64,000 bases of DNA from JAOPZW01 sp963851295 (GTDB lineage: Bacteria > Actinomycetota > Thermoleophilia > Solirubrobacterales > Solirubrobacteraceae): NCBI GenBank assembly GCA_963851295.1, contig CAWKOS010000001.1, positions 620,001 to 684,000 of the forward strand, written 5' to 3'. Position numbers and translations under genes: made by a program. Positions 32,738-40,932 of the stretch are shown here, in pieces (position 1 is the stretch's first letter; every line of letters begins with the position of its first letter). The notes below the pieces were generated by a model. That model did not search any database, had not been told where the DNA came from, and saw nothing but the letters and a program-made list of their open reading frames with translations.

Positions 32738-33918
32738 GCCGGCACCGTCTGGGGCTCGCCGGCCACCTTCGGGCCGGTCGCGGCGTAGCGCGTGGTGGGG
32801 GCCAGCAGGGCGACGGCCGCCGCGAGCGCGACGAGCAGCCCGAGCGCGGCCGGCAGCCCGACGAGCTCGGCGAGCGCGCCGATCGTCGGGGGCCCGACGA
32901 GGAAGCCGAGGTAGCCGGTGCTCGTGACCGCCGCGAGGCCGATGCCGGCGGCCATGCCGGGCACGTGCCCGGCGGCGCGGAAGACGATCGGGACCACGCC
33001 CGACATGCCGGCGCCCAGGCAGGCATAGCCGAGGATCGCGGGCACGGGCGCCGCCGCCAGGAGCGCGAGCCCGAAGCCGACGGCGGCGACGGTGCCGCCG
33101 ACGCGGACGATCGCCTGCGGGCCGAAGCGGTCGACGAGCCGGTCGCCGAAGATCCGCCCGAGGGTCATCGTGACGCTGAAGGAGGTGAAGCCGATGGCGG
33201 CCACGGCGGCGGTCGTGCCCAGCTCGTCGCGCAGGTAGACGGCGCTCCAGTCGGCCGACGCGCCCTCGATGAGCAGGCAGGCGAAGCCGAGCACGCCGAG
33301 CGCGAGCAGCCGCCGCGGCGGGCGCACGAAGACCGGCTCGGCGTGGCCCATGGCGTCGGCGTCGGCGGCCAGGAAGCGCCGCGACCAGATGAGGCCGATC
33401 GTCGCGGCGCTCGCGGCGACGACCGCGAGGTGGACGCGCACGTCGACGCCGGCGGCGGCGGCGAGCGCGCCGAGGGCGCCGCCGGCGAGGCCGCCGACCG
33501 AGAAGAAGGCGTGGAAGCTCGCGAGGATGGCGCGCCCGTAGCGGCGCTCGACCTCGACGCCGTGGGCGTTCATGGTCACGTCGCAGGCGCCCATCGTCGA
33601 GCCGAGGAAGAAGGCCAGGGCGCAGAGCGCGGGCAGGGTCGGCGCCAGCGCGATGACGCCGGCGGCCAGGCAGCAGAGCCCGAAGGAGACGCGCGTGGCG
33701 CGACGGCTGCCCACGCGCGCGGCGCGCCCGCCGGCGATCGGCAGGGCGAGGATCGCGCCGATCGAGGCGCACGCGAGCACGAGGCCCAGCTCGCCGTCGG
33801 AGAGGCCGACGCGGTCGCGCACCGCGGGGATGCGCGCCGCCCAGGAGCCGAAGAGCATCCCGTTGAGGAAGAAGATCGCGGCGACCGCGGAGCGCGCCTG
33901 GCGCGGCGTGCCGATCAT
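32734..33918 (-). CDS. MFS transporter, YbjJ-like
   Basis: A 394-residue transporter with twelve predicted membrane segments. The N-terminus FFLNGMLFGSWAARIPAVRD and GELGLVLACASIGAI match the YbjJ branch of the major facilitator superfamily; GRAARVGSRRATRV is the loop 2-3 motif. Substrates of this branch are not well known; sugars or sugar derivatives are suggested by the DeoR-HAD context. ATG 33918 overlaps the DeoR stop (ATGA). Confidence 0.85.
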   Translation of the reverse strand: MIGTPRQARSAVAAIFFLNGMLFGSWAARIPAVRDRVGLSDGELGLVLACASIGAILALPIAGGRAARVGSRRATRVSFGLCCLAAGVIALAPTLPALCALAFFLGSTMGACDVTMNAHGVEVERRYGRAILASFHAFFSVGGLAGGALGALAAAAGVDVRVHLAVVAASAATIGLIWSRRFLAADADAMGHAEPVFVRPPRRLLALGVLGFACLLIEGASADWSAVYLRDELGTTAAVAAIGFTSFSVTMTLGRIFGDRLVDRFGPQAIVRVGGTVAAVGFGLALLAAAPVPAILGYACLGAGMSGVVPIVFRAAGHVPGMAAGIGLAAVTSTGYLGFLVGPPTIGALAELVGLPAALGLLVALAAAVALLAPTTRYAATGPKVAGEPQTVPA

Positions 33919-34701
33919 GGCCGCACCTGCACGACCTCGACGCCGAGGTCGCGGTAGACCTGCGCCTCGGCGTCGGGCGCGTCGGTGACGAGCGTGTCGA
34001 TGCGCTCGATCGCGGCCACGGGGTACGGGCCCGCCGTGCCCAGCTTGCTCGCCGTCGTGAGCGAGACGACGCGTCCGGCGTTGTGCACCATGGCGCGCAC
34101 GACCGCGGCCTCGTCGCGCTGGCGCAGCGCCATCCCGACGCTGGGATGCAGCGAGCAGGCCGAGAGCACGCAGACGTCCGGGCGCACGCGCCCGAAGGCC
34201 TCGACGGCCTCGGCGCCGACGACGGTCCGCGCCTCCGGGTGCAGCCGGCCGCCGACGACGTCGACGGTCAGCGCAGGATGGTCGGCGAGCGCCACCGCGA
34301 TGTGCGGGTTGGTGGCGATGACGGTCGCCTCGAGGTCGTCGGGGAGCCGCCGCGCGAACTCGAGCGTCGTGGTTCCGCCGCTGATCGCGACGACCTCGCC
34401 CGGGCGGACGAGGGCCACCGCGGCCTGGGCGATGGCGGCCTTGGCGGCGACGTCGTCGGGCAGGCGATCGACGAACGAATCGGGCCCCGGCGCCGCCGGC
34501 GGCAGCGCGCCGCCGTGGACGCGGCGCAGGGCGCCGGCGTCGGCGAGCTCCTGCAGGTCGCGGCGCACGGTGTCGAGCGACACCCGCAGCCGAAGGGCGA
34601 GAATCCGAGGCCCGGACCTTGCCCTCGGTCGCCAGCCAGCGCAGGATGAGCTCACGGCGCTCCTCGCCGAGCAGCTCGCGCGTGGTGTCGACGGCGACCA
34701 T
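33915..34701 (-). pseudogene. DeoR-family sugar regulator split by a single-base frameshift
   Basis: The N-terminal part (LLGEERRELILRWLATEGKV) is in one frame. The rest of the HTH (LALRLRVSLDTVRRDLQELA) and the complete DeoR sugar-phosphate-binding domain (VVAISGGTTTLEFARRL, VDVVGGRLHPEARTVVG, ADASKL-like SLTTASKLG) are in another. One extra T at 34602-34603 (GATTCTC) causes the shift; without it a normal 261-residue DeoR results. It is either a sequencing error or a recent inactivation. It leads the MFS-HAD unit and has a leaderless-type promoter embedded in phased repeats. Confidence 0.78.
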
Positions 34702-34703
34702 AC

Positions 34704-37466
34704 ATGCAGAATAGCGCAGAAAACCGCAAGAAGTCGCACAAGGGCGCCGAGAGGGCGCGTCCGGACTCGCTGCCGCCCGGCACCGACTCGCTGCCGCGCG
34801 GCACGGTGACCTTCGCCTTCACCGACATCGAGGGCTCGACGCGGCTGCTCGCGCGGCTGCGCGAGGGCTACGCCGACGTGCTGGAGACCCACCACCGCAC
34901 GCTGCGCGCCGCCTTCGAGGCCCACGGCGGCCGCGAGGTCCACACCGAGGGCGACGCCTTCTTCGTCGCCTTCGAGCGCGCGAGCGACGCGGTCGCCGCC
35001 GCCGTCGCGGTGCAGCACGGGCTGGCCGCGTGCGACTGGCCCGACGGCGTGGACCTGCGCGTGCGCATCGGGGTGCACACCGGCGAGGCGGAGGTGCGCG
35101 ACGACGACTACGTCGGCATGGACGTCCATCGCGCGGCGCGGATCTGCGCGGCCGCCCACGGCGGCCAGGTGCTCGTCTCGAGCGCGACGCGCGAGCTCAT
35201 CGCCGGGGAGCTCGACGACGCCATCGGGCTCCGCGACGCCGGCGAGCACCGGCTCAAGGATCTCGACCGCCCCGAGCGCCTCTTCCAGCTCGTCGGCGAC
35301 GGCCTGCGCGACGACTTCCCCCCGCTCCGCTCGCTGCCCACGGCGCCCGCGCTGCCCGCGGCGCCCAACCGCACCGTCGGCCGCGACGACGACATCCGGG
35401 CGATCGCCCGCCGGATGGTCGCCGACGGCGCGCGCCTGGTCACGCTCACGGGGCCCGGTGGCGTCGGCAAGACGCGGCTGGCCGTCGAGGCGGCGCGCGC
35501 GATGCAGGACGCCTACGCGGACGGCGCGCGCTTCGTCTCGCTCGCCGCGGTCGAGCGCCACGAGGACGTCGCCCAGGCCATCGTCATCGCCCTCGGGCTC
35601 GTGGTGCTCGACGCCGAGACGCCGGCGCAGGCCGTCCTGCGCTTCCTGGCCGCGAAGGAGCTGCTGCTCGTCGTCGACAACCTCGAGCACCTGCTCGGCT
35701 CGGCGCCCTTCGTCGGCGAGCTGCTGGCGGCGTGCCCAGGCGTCGCGGTGCTGGCCACGAGCCGCGAGCCGCTCGCGCTGCGCGCCGAGCTGCGCCACCC
35801 AGTCGACCCGCTCGCCGCCCCGGACGCGGCCGCGCTGTTCGGCGAGCGCGCGCGGGCCCACGACCCTGCCTTCGCGCCCGAGGACGACGACGCCGAGCAC
35901 GTCGCCGAGATTTGCCGGCGCGTCGACGGCCTGCCGTTGGCGATCGAGCTCGCGGCGGCGCGCTCCGCGCTGCTCTCCCCCGGCGAGATCGCCGCGCGCC
36001 TGGACGGCGCGCTCCACGCCGCCGCCGGAGGCGCCCGCGACGCGCCCGCGCGCCAGCGGACGCTCTGGGCGACGATCGACTGGAGCCACGACCTGCTCGA
36101 CGACGACGAGCGGGCGTGCTTCGCGCGCTTCGCCGTCTTCGCCGGCGGCGCAACGGTCGACGCGGCCGTGGCGGTCCTCGGCGCCGATCTCGACACCCTC
36201 GCCCGCCTGGTCGCCAAGAGCCTGCTCGTGCGCGGCTCGGGCGCCGACGGCTCAACGCGACTGCTGATGCTCGAGACGGTGCGCGACTACGCGAGCGAGC
36301 GCTTGGCCGCGCTGCCCGGCGCCGAGGACGTCCGCGCCCGCCACTACGAGCACTTCCTCGCCGAGGCCGAGCTTCACGCCACCGAGCCGTCGCTGTGGGG
36401 TCCCGACGGCCAGGCCCACGCCGCCGCGCTCGACACTGAGAGCGACAACCTCGGTGCGGCGCTCGCGTGGGCCGTAGGCCGGCGGGACGCCGGGCGGGCA
36501 CTCGGCCTGGTGGCCGGACTCGGCCTCTACTGGCGGTCGCGCAATCGCTTCGCCGAGATGGTCGACTGGGCCGACCGGGCGATGGGCCTGCCGGGCGCGG
36601 ACGATCATCCGGCGCTGCGCGCCCGGGCGTTGTGCAGCAAGGCCCGGTCGCTCTGGCCGCTCGGCCGCACAGCCGAGCAGACCATCGTCGCCGAGGAGGC
36701 CGTGGCCGCCGCGCGCGATGCGGGCGACCCGGCGGTGCTCTCGCAGGCCCTCGCGGTGAGCGCGGATCGCGCGTGGGCGACAGGAGAGTTCGACCTGGCC
36801 ACCGCCCAGGCCGACGAGTCGCTCGTGTACGCGATACAGGCGGGTGACGAATGGGCGGTCGCCATGGCCTGGTTCGAGCGAGCCATGGCGGCCACGACGA
36901 TCGCCGACCTTCGCGAGCGCACCGACCGGGCCGTCAGCCTGTTGTCCGCCGCGGGCAACGTGCACCACCTCACCGACCTCCTCGGCGCGGCCGCGTACAG
37001 CGCTCTGTGCATGGGCAGCATCGTGGACGCGAAGCTGTTCGTCGAGCGCGCGCTCACGGCCTCACACCGGTTCGGCCGCTACTACGGCTGGATGATGCTC
37101 GAGGGCAACCGCGGGCTCGTGGCGCTGTTCACCGGGGACACCCCGACGGCGCGCTACGCGTTCCGCGAGGAGCTGCGGCTCAGCCGCGAGCTCGTCGTCC
37201 AGCCCTTCGCCCACGAGGGCCTCATGGGCCTCGCCGCCCTCGCCACCGTCGACGCCGACGACGACCGCGCCGCGCGCCTGCTCGGCGCCTCGGAGGGCCT
37301 ACGCAGCGACCCCGTCGACGAGGCGCAGGAGCGCGTCAGGAGCCGTTTCTTCGAGCCCGCGCGCGAGCGCCATGGCGCCGACGCCTGGGATGCGGCCGAG
37401 CGCGAGGGGCGCGCGCTGGGCTTCGCCGACGCGGTCGCCTACGGCCTCGAGGAACCGCGCGGCTAG
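34704..37466 (+). CDS. Class III adenylate/guanylate cyclase fused to AAA/NB-ARC-like ATPase and helical repeats
   Basis: A 920-residue signalling protein. The N-terminal cyclase domain has the metal Asp in FTDIEGSTRLL at 39-49 and the second in HTEGDAFFVAF near 80, with RVRIGVHTGEA after it. A P-loop ATPase follows: LTGPGGVGKTRLAVE near 247, LLLVVDNLEHLL near 318, then the CRRVDGLPLAIELAAAR winged segment near 415. The last 350 residues are TPR-like helices. The architecture resembles LuxR/AfsR-type ATPases with a cyclase in place of the HTH. ATG 34704 starts two bases from the DeoR ATG; a start nearer LPRGTVTFAF (GTG 34806) is an alternative. Confidence 0.87.
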   Translation: MQNSAENRKKSHKGAERARPDSLPPGTDSLPRGTVTFAFTDIEGSTRLLARLREGYADVLETHHRTLRAAFEAHGGREVHTEGDAFFVAFERASDAVAAAVAVQHGLAACDWPDGVDLRVRIGVHTGEAEVRDDDYVGMDVHRAARICAAAHGGQVLVSSATRELIAGELDDAIGLRDAGEHRLKDLDRPERLFQLVGDGLRDDFPPLRSLPTAPALPAAPNRTVGRDDDIRAIARRMVADGARLVTLTGPGGVGKTRLAVEAARAMQDAYADGARFVSLAAVERHEDVAQAIVIALGLVVLDAETPAQAVLRFLAAKELLLVVDNLEHLLGSAPFVGELLAACPGVAVLATSREPLALRAELRHPVDPLAAPDAAALFGERARAHDPAFAPEDDDAEHVAEICRRVDGLPLAIELAAARSALLSPGEIAARLDGALHAAAGGARDAPARQRTLWATIDWSHDLLDDDERACFARFAVFAGGATVDAAVAVLGADLDTLARLVAKSLLVRGSGADGSTRLLMLETVRDYASERLAALPGAEDVRARHYEHFLAEAELHATEPSLWGPDGQAHAAALDTESDNLGAALAWAVGRRDAGRALGLVAGLGLYWRSRNRFAEMVDWADRAMGLPGADDHPALRARALCSKARSLWPLGRTAEQTIVAEEAVAAARDAGDPAVLSQALAVSADRAWATGEFDLATAQADESLVYAIQAGDEWAVAMAWFERAMAATTIADLRERTDRAVSLLSAAGNVHHLTDLLGAAAYSALCMGSIVDAKLFVERALTASHRFGRYYGWMMLEGNRGLVALFTGDTPTARYAFREELRLSRELVVQPFAHEGLMGLAALATVDADDDRAARLLGASEGLRSDPVDEAQERVRSRFFEPARERHGADAWDAAEREGRALGFADAVAYGLEEPRG
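34706..34745. promoter_or_regulatory. Four tandem 10-bp operator repeats of the DeoR gene
   Basis: GCAGAATAGC, GCAGAAAACC, GCAAGAAGTC and GCACAAGGGC follow one another at exactly ten-base spacing. They cover the -10 region (TATTCT) and the upstream part of the DeoR promoter. Ten-base phasing puts every copy on the same helix face. Phased direct repeats of this kind suit the tetrameric DeoR regulators. Confidence 0.6.
34708..34713 (-). promoter_or_regulatory. Candidate -10 element of a leaderless promoter (DeoR gene)
   Basis: TATTCT on the minus strand, six bases (GCATGT) before ATG 34701. It lies inside the first of the four tandem repeats. Confidence 0.6.
34764..34805 (+). repeat. Tandem 21-base duplication in the cyclase N-terminus
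   Basis: Two 21-base units, 34764-34784 and 34785-34805, differ at two bases and encode DSLPPGT and DSLPRGT directly before the cyclase domain. It looks like a recent in-frame duplication. Confidence 0.7.
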
Positions 37467-38890
37467 GCCTGCAGCGGGCGCAGCGCCGGGTACAGACCGC
37501 GGAAGCGCTCGCGCGCCTCGGCGTATGGCGCGATCCAGTCCTCGCGCGGCTCGACGACGCGCGTGACCTTCACGCACGCCGAGACCGCCTCGCGCGGGTC
37601 CTGCCAGACGCCGGCGGCGACTCCGCCGAGCAGCGCCGCGCCGTAGGCGGCGCCCTCGTCGACGACCGTCGCCTCGAGCGGCATCTCGAGCACCGAGGCG
37701 ACGATCTCGAGCCACAGCTGCGAACGCGCCCCGCCGCCCGAGATCCGGCCCACGCGCGGGCGCCCGCCGAGCTCCTCGACGAGGTCCAGTGCGTCGCGCA
37801 GGCCGAAGGCGACGCCCTCGAGCACCGCGCGCGCCAGCGCGCCGCGGTCGTGGCGCAGGCTCAGCCCGGCGAAGGCGCCGCGCGCCGCGGCGTCGGCGTG
37901 CGGGGTGCGCTCGCCCGCCAGGTAGGGGGCGAAGAGCAGCCCCTCGACGCCCGGCTCCCACGTCGCCGCGCCGGCGACGAGCTCGTCGTAGGTGCCGCCC
38001 ACCGTCTCGCGCAGCCAATGCAGCGAGCCAGCGGCGCTGAGCATCACGCCCATCACGTGCCAGGCCCCGGGAACCGCGTGGCAGAAGGCGTGCACCCGCG
38101 CCTGCGGGTCGTGCGCGTAGTGGTCCAGGGCGGCGAAGACGACCCCGCTGGTGCCGAGCACGACCGACGCCGGGCCGCCCTCGGCCACGACCCCGACGCC
38201 CAGCGCGCCGCCCGCCTGGTCGCCCGCGCCGGCGGCGACGGGCACGCCGCCGTGGGTGACCCCGGCGACCTCCGGCGACTCGTGGACCGCGGGCAGCCAC
38301 GCCGGGTCGACGTCGAGCGCCTTGACGACCTCGTCGCTCCACGTCCGCGCCGCGACGTCGAAGAGCAGCGTGCCGGAGGCGTCGGCGACGTCGATGGCGT
38401 GCTCGTCGGTGAGCTTGAGGCGCACGTAGTCCTTGGGCAGCAGGATGTGCGCGATGCGCCCGTAGACGTCGGGCTCGTGCTCGGCCAGCCACAGCAGCTT
38501 GGGCGCCGTGAAGCCGGCGAGCGCGCGGTTGCCCGTCAGCTCGACGAGGCGGTCGAAGCCGATACGCCTCTCGATCTCGTCGCATTGGGCCTGCGTGCGC
38601 CCGTCGTTCCAGAGGATCGCCGGTCGCAGCGGGCGGCCGGCGTCGTCGAGGGAGACGAGGCCGTGCATCTGCCCCGAGAGCCCGATGCCCGCGGCGCTCG
38701 CCGCGTCGAGCTCGTCGAGGACCTCGGCGGCGCCGCGCCACCAGTCCTCGGGGTCCTGCTCGCTCCAGCCGGGCCGCGGCGTCGAGAGCGGGTAGCCGCG
38801 CTCGGCGACGGCGAGGACGTCGCCGTCGTCGTCGATCGCCACGCCCTTGACGGACGAGGTGCCGACGTCGAGCCCGACCAGCCTGGTCAT
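37463..38890 (-). CDS. xylB: Xylulokinase
   Basis: A 475-residue FGGY-family kinase that phosphorylates D-xylulose with ATP. LVGLDVGTSSVKGVAID opens the actin-like fold, then GIGLSGQMHGLVSLD near 75, ILWNDGRTQAQC near 98 and GAGDQAGGALGVGVV near 230. The second-domain signature is GGGARSQLWLEIVASVL near 398. ATG 38890 overlaps the isomerase stop (ATGA). It is the last gene of the xylose operon and overlaps the convergent cyclase gene by four bases. Confidence 0.9.
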   Translation of the reverse strand: MTRLVGLDVGTSSVKGVAIDDDGDVLAVAERGYPLSTPRPGWSEQDPEDWWRGAAEVLDELDAASAAGIGLSGQMHGLVSLDDAGRPLRPAILWNDGRTQAQCDEIERRIGFDRLVELTGNRALAGFTAPKLLWLAEHEPDVYGRIAHILLPKDYVRLKLTDEHAIDVADASGTLLFDVAARTWSDEVVKALDVDPAWLPAVHESPEVAGVTHGGVPVAAGAGDQAGGALGVGVVAEGGPASVVLGTSGVVFAALDHYAHDPQARVHAFCHAVPGAWHVMGVMLSAAGSLHWLRETVGGTYDELVAGAATWEPGVEGLLFAPYLAGERTPHADAAARGAFAGLSLRHDRGALARAVLEGVAFGLRDALDLVEELGGRPRVGRISGGGARSQLWLEIVASVLEMPLEATVVDEGAAYGAALLGGVAAGVWQDPREAVSACVKVTRVVEPREDWIAPYAEARERFRGLYPALRPLQA

Positions 38891-39906
38891 CCCGCCTTGG
38901 CTCCGAGCGCCGCGTAGACGAGCTCGTAGGCGCGGACTGCGTCCTTCTGGGCCTGGGCGGCCCGCAGGGCGTCGCCTTCGATCCGCTGGGCGAGCTCGTC
39001 GATGAAGTGCCACTGCTCGACCGAGCGCTTCACGGCCCCGACCTGGTCCTCGGTGTACGGGTAGAGGTCGAAGCCGAGCCGCTCGCCGTTGGCGCCGTAG
39101 TTCGCGCGGCGCAGCTCGAGCGCCAGCTCGACGGTCTCCATGAACGCCGTCGCGCCGACCATGTTGTCGTCGTCGAAGATGCCCCAGCCCGAGTTGGCGT
39201 GCTGGTGGCCGAGCAGCCCCTCGGCGGCGAGCAGCGCGGCGTACTCGGGCAGGTGCTCGCCGTTCATGAGCAGGTGCTGCCAGTCCATGTTGACCTGGAC
39301 GTTGTCGATCCCCTCCGCGCGCAGCTTGTGGATGACGTGCAGCGTCATCCCGATGTTGCGCATGAAGATCTTCATGGCGGGCTCGGAGTTCTTGTGCTCG
39401 AGGAAGAGCGTGCGCCCGTGCTGGGCGAGCGCCGTCGCCGCCTGCCCGACACCGTCGACGAAGCGCGCCCACGACTCCGCGTACGGCGTCTGGAACGGGT
39501 AGTTGTAGCCCTCGATCCCCGGCCAGATGATGAACTGCGCGCCGATCTCGCCGGCGAACTCGCACGCGTCGATGGTGACCTTCAGCGCGGCGTCGCGGAT
39601 CGCGTCGTCGGGCGAGGAGAGCCCGCCCTTGCCGTTGCGCGGATCGAGGTGCAGCCCGCTGGCCAGGCAGTAGATGCCGTGGCCGTCGAGGGCGTCGCGG
39701 ACCTCGTCGAGGTTGTCGGCGCTGAGCTCGGCCGGGTAGTGGAACTCGTAGTCGTCCATCAGATCGCCGAGGCCGTCCACCGCGCGGCGGACCTTCTGCG
39801 CCGTCGACTCCGACCCGTGCTGCGGCTGGTAGCCGGCGGGCACGAAGCGCGTGACCATCCCGCCGAGGGCCCAGATGCCCAGGGACGTCTTCAACCGATC
39901 GGGCAT
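38887..39906 (-). CDS. xylA: Xylose isomerase (TIM-barrel sugar isomerase)
   Basis: A 339-residue TIM-barrel isomerase. Probable metal ligands are Glu in LFLEHKNSEP near 165, Asp in VNMDWQHLLMNGEH near 200, and His/Asp in LGHQHANSGWGIFDDDN near 235. It is shorter than the classical 390-residue XylA and lacks its usual motifs, but belongs to the xylose isomerase-like family and is followed directly by xylulokinase. The N-terminus overlaps the dehydrogenase gene by 16 bases. Activity on D-xylose is strongly suggested by context; a related pentose is possible. Confidence 0.8.
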   Translation of the reverse strand: MPDRLKTSLGIWALGGMVTRFVPAGYQPQHGSESTAQKVRRAVDGLGDLMDDYEFHYPAELSADNLDEVRDALDGHGIYCLASGLHLDPRNGKGGLSSPDDAIRDAALKVTIDACEFAGEIGAQFIIWPGIEGYNYPFQTPYAESWARFVDGVGQAATALAQHGRTLFLEHKNSEPAMKIFMRNIGMTLHVIHKLRAEGIDNVQVNMDWQHLLMNGEHLPEYAALLAAEGLLGHQHANSGWGIFDDDNMVGATAFMETVELALELRRANYGANGERLGFDLYPYTEDQVGAVKRSVEQWHFIDELAQRIEGDALRAAQAQKDAVRAYELVYAALGAKAG

Positions 39907-40859
39907 GCAGCATTCCTTTCCGCGGAGGTGTAGAGAGCGGCGATGGTGCGGGCCTGCCCGAGGGCGTCGTCGCGCCCGAGCAGGGCGGGCGCGTCGCCGC
40001 GGACGGCGGCCTCGAAGTTGGCGAGCTCGAGCGCGTAGGCGTTCTCGCGCGGGCACTCGACGGTCTGCACCGAGCCGTCCGGGCGGCGCAGCTCGATGTC
40101 GGGCCGCCCGCCGTGCCACGGGTCGTCGAGGAAGATCGAGCCCTCGGTGCCGACGGCCTCGAGCACGTCGCCGCCGGGGTAGGCCAGGCCGCAGTCGAAG
40201 TGCGCGAGGACGTCGCCCGGGAAGCGCAGCGTGGCCGCCAGCACGACGTCGACGCCGTGGCCGCCGGTGACCTGGGTGGCGAAGGCGCTCTCGGGGTCGG
40301 CGCCCGCGAGCGCGCGGCAGCCGCTGACGCAGTAGCAGCCGACGTCCATCAGGCCGCCGCCGTCGAGCGCGGCCTGCAGGCGGATGTCTTCGGGATCGGC
40401 GGCCTTGAAGGCGAAGTGCGTGCGGATCACGCGCAGCTCGCCGATCGCGCCGGACTCGAGCAGCTCGCGCGCGCGAGCGACCTGCGGGTGGTGGCGCCAC
40501 ATGAAGGCCTCGGCGAGGACGCGGCCCTCGCGCTCGGCGGTGTCGAAGGCGCGCTGCACGTCGTCGGGCCGGCGGCTGAGCGGCTTCTCGCAGAGGACGT
40601 GCTTGCCGGCCTGCAGCGCCCGCACCGACCACTCGACGTGCAGGGCGTTGGGCAGCGGGTTGTAGATCGCGTCGACCTCGGGGTCCTCCAGCAGCGCCTC
40701 GTAGGAGCCGTGGGCCCGGGCGATGCCCTTCTGCGCCGCGTACGCCTCGGCCCGCGCGAGGTCGCGCGAGCCCACGGCCACGAACTGCTGCTCGCTCCCG
40801 CTGTCGAGCAGCTTGTCGGTGATGCCGGCCGTCGACAGGATGCCCCAGCGCAGGCTCAC
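39891..40859 (-). CDS. Gfo/Idh/MocA-family sugar dehydrogenase
   Basis: A 322-residue NAD(P)-dependent oxidoreductase. WGILSTAGITDKLL holds the nucleotide-binding turn, VLCEKPLSRR near 88 is the EKP motif, and GGGLMDVGCYCVSGCRAL near 170 provides the conserved Asp and following His-position region (here Cys-Val). NADP-dependent D-xylose dehydrogenases belong to this family. Inside the xylose operon it suggests that part of the xylose may be oxidised to xylonate, though no xylonate dehydratase is seen here. It overlaps xylA. Confidence 0.8.
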   Translation of the reverse strand: MSLRWGILSTAGITDKLLDSGSEQQFVAVGSRDLARAEAYAAQKGIARAHGSYEALLEDPEVDAIYNPLPNALHVEWSVRALQAGKHVLCEKPLSRRPDDVQRAFDTAEREGRVLAEAFMWRHHPQVARARELLESGAIGELRVIRTHFAFKAADPEDIRLQAALDGGGLMDVGCYCVSGCRALAGADPESAFATQVTGGHGVDVVLAATLRFPGDVLAHFDCGLAYPGGDVLEAVGTEGSIFLDDPWHGGRPDIELRRPDGSVQTVECPRENAYALELANFEAAVRGDAPALLGRDDALGQARTIAALYTSAERNAACPIG

Positions 40860-40894
40860 GCCCGCCCCCCTTCGCTTGGGGTGAGGCCGGGCGA

Positions 40895-40922
40895 GCCCCC
40901 GCGGAGAGCGGGGCGCGGGGGC
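40895..40922 (-). terminator. Intra-operon hairpin between xylH and the dehydrogenase gene
   Basis: Nine-bp arms GCCCCCGCG (40895-40903) and complement (40914-40922) with a ten-base loop, ten bases after the xylH stop. It may attenuate or protect the upstream transport message. Confidence 0.45.
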
Positions 40923-40932
40923 CCGCCGGCCA

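Noticed and set aside
37463..39913. Single 816-residue frame joining xylB to upstream sequence
   Set aside because: The upstream part is the wrong frame of xylA. xylB begins at ATG 38890, fixed by an ATGA overlap.
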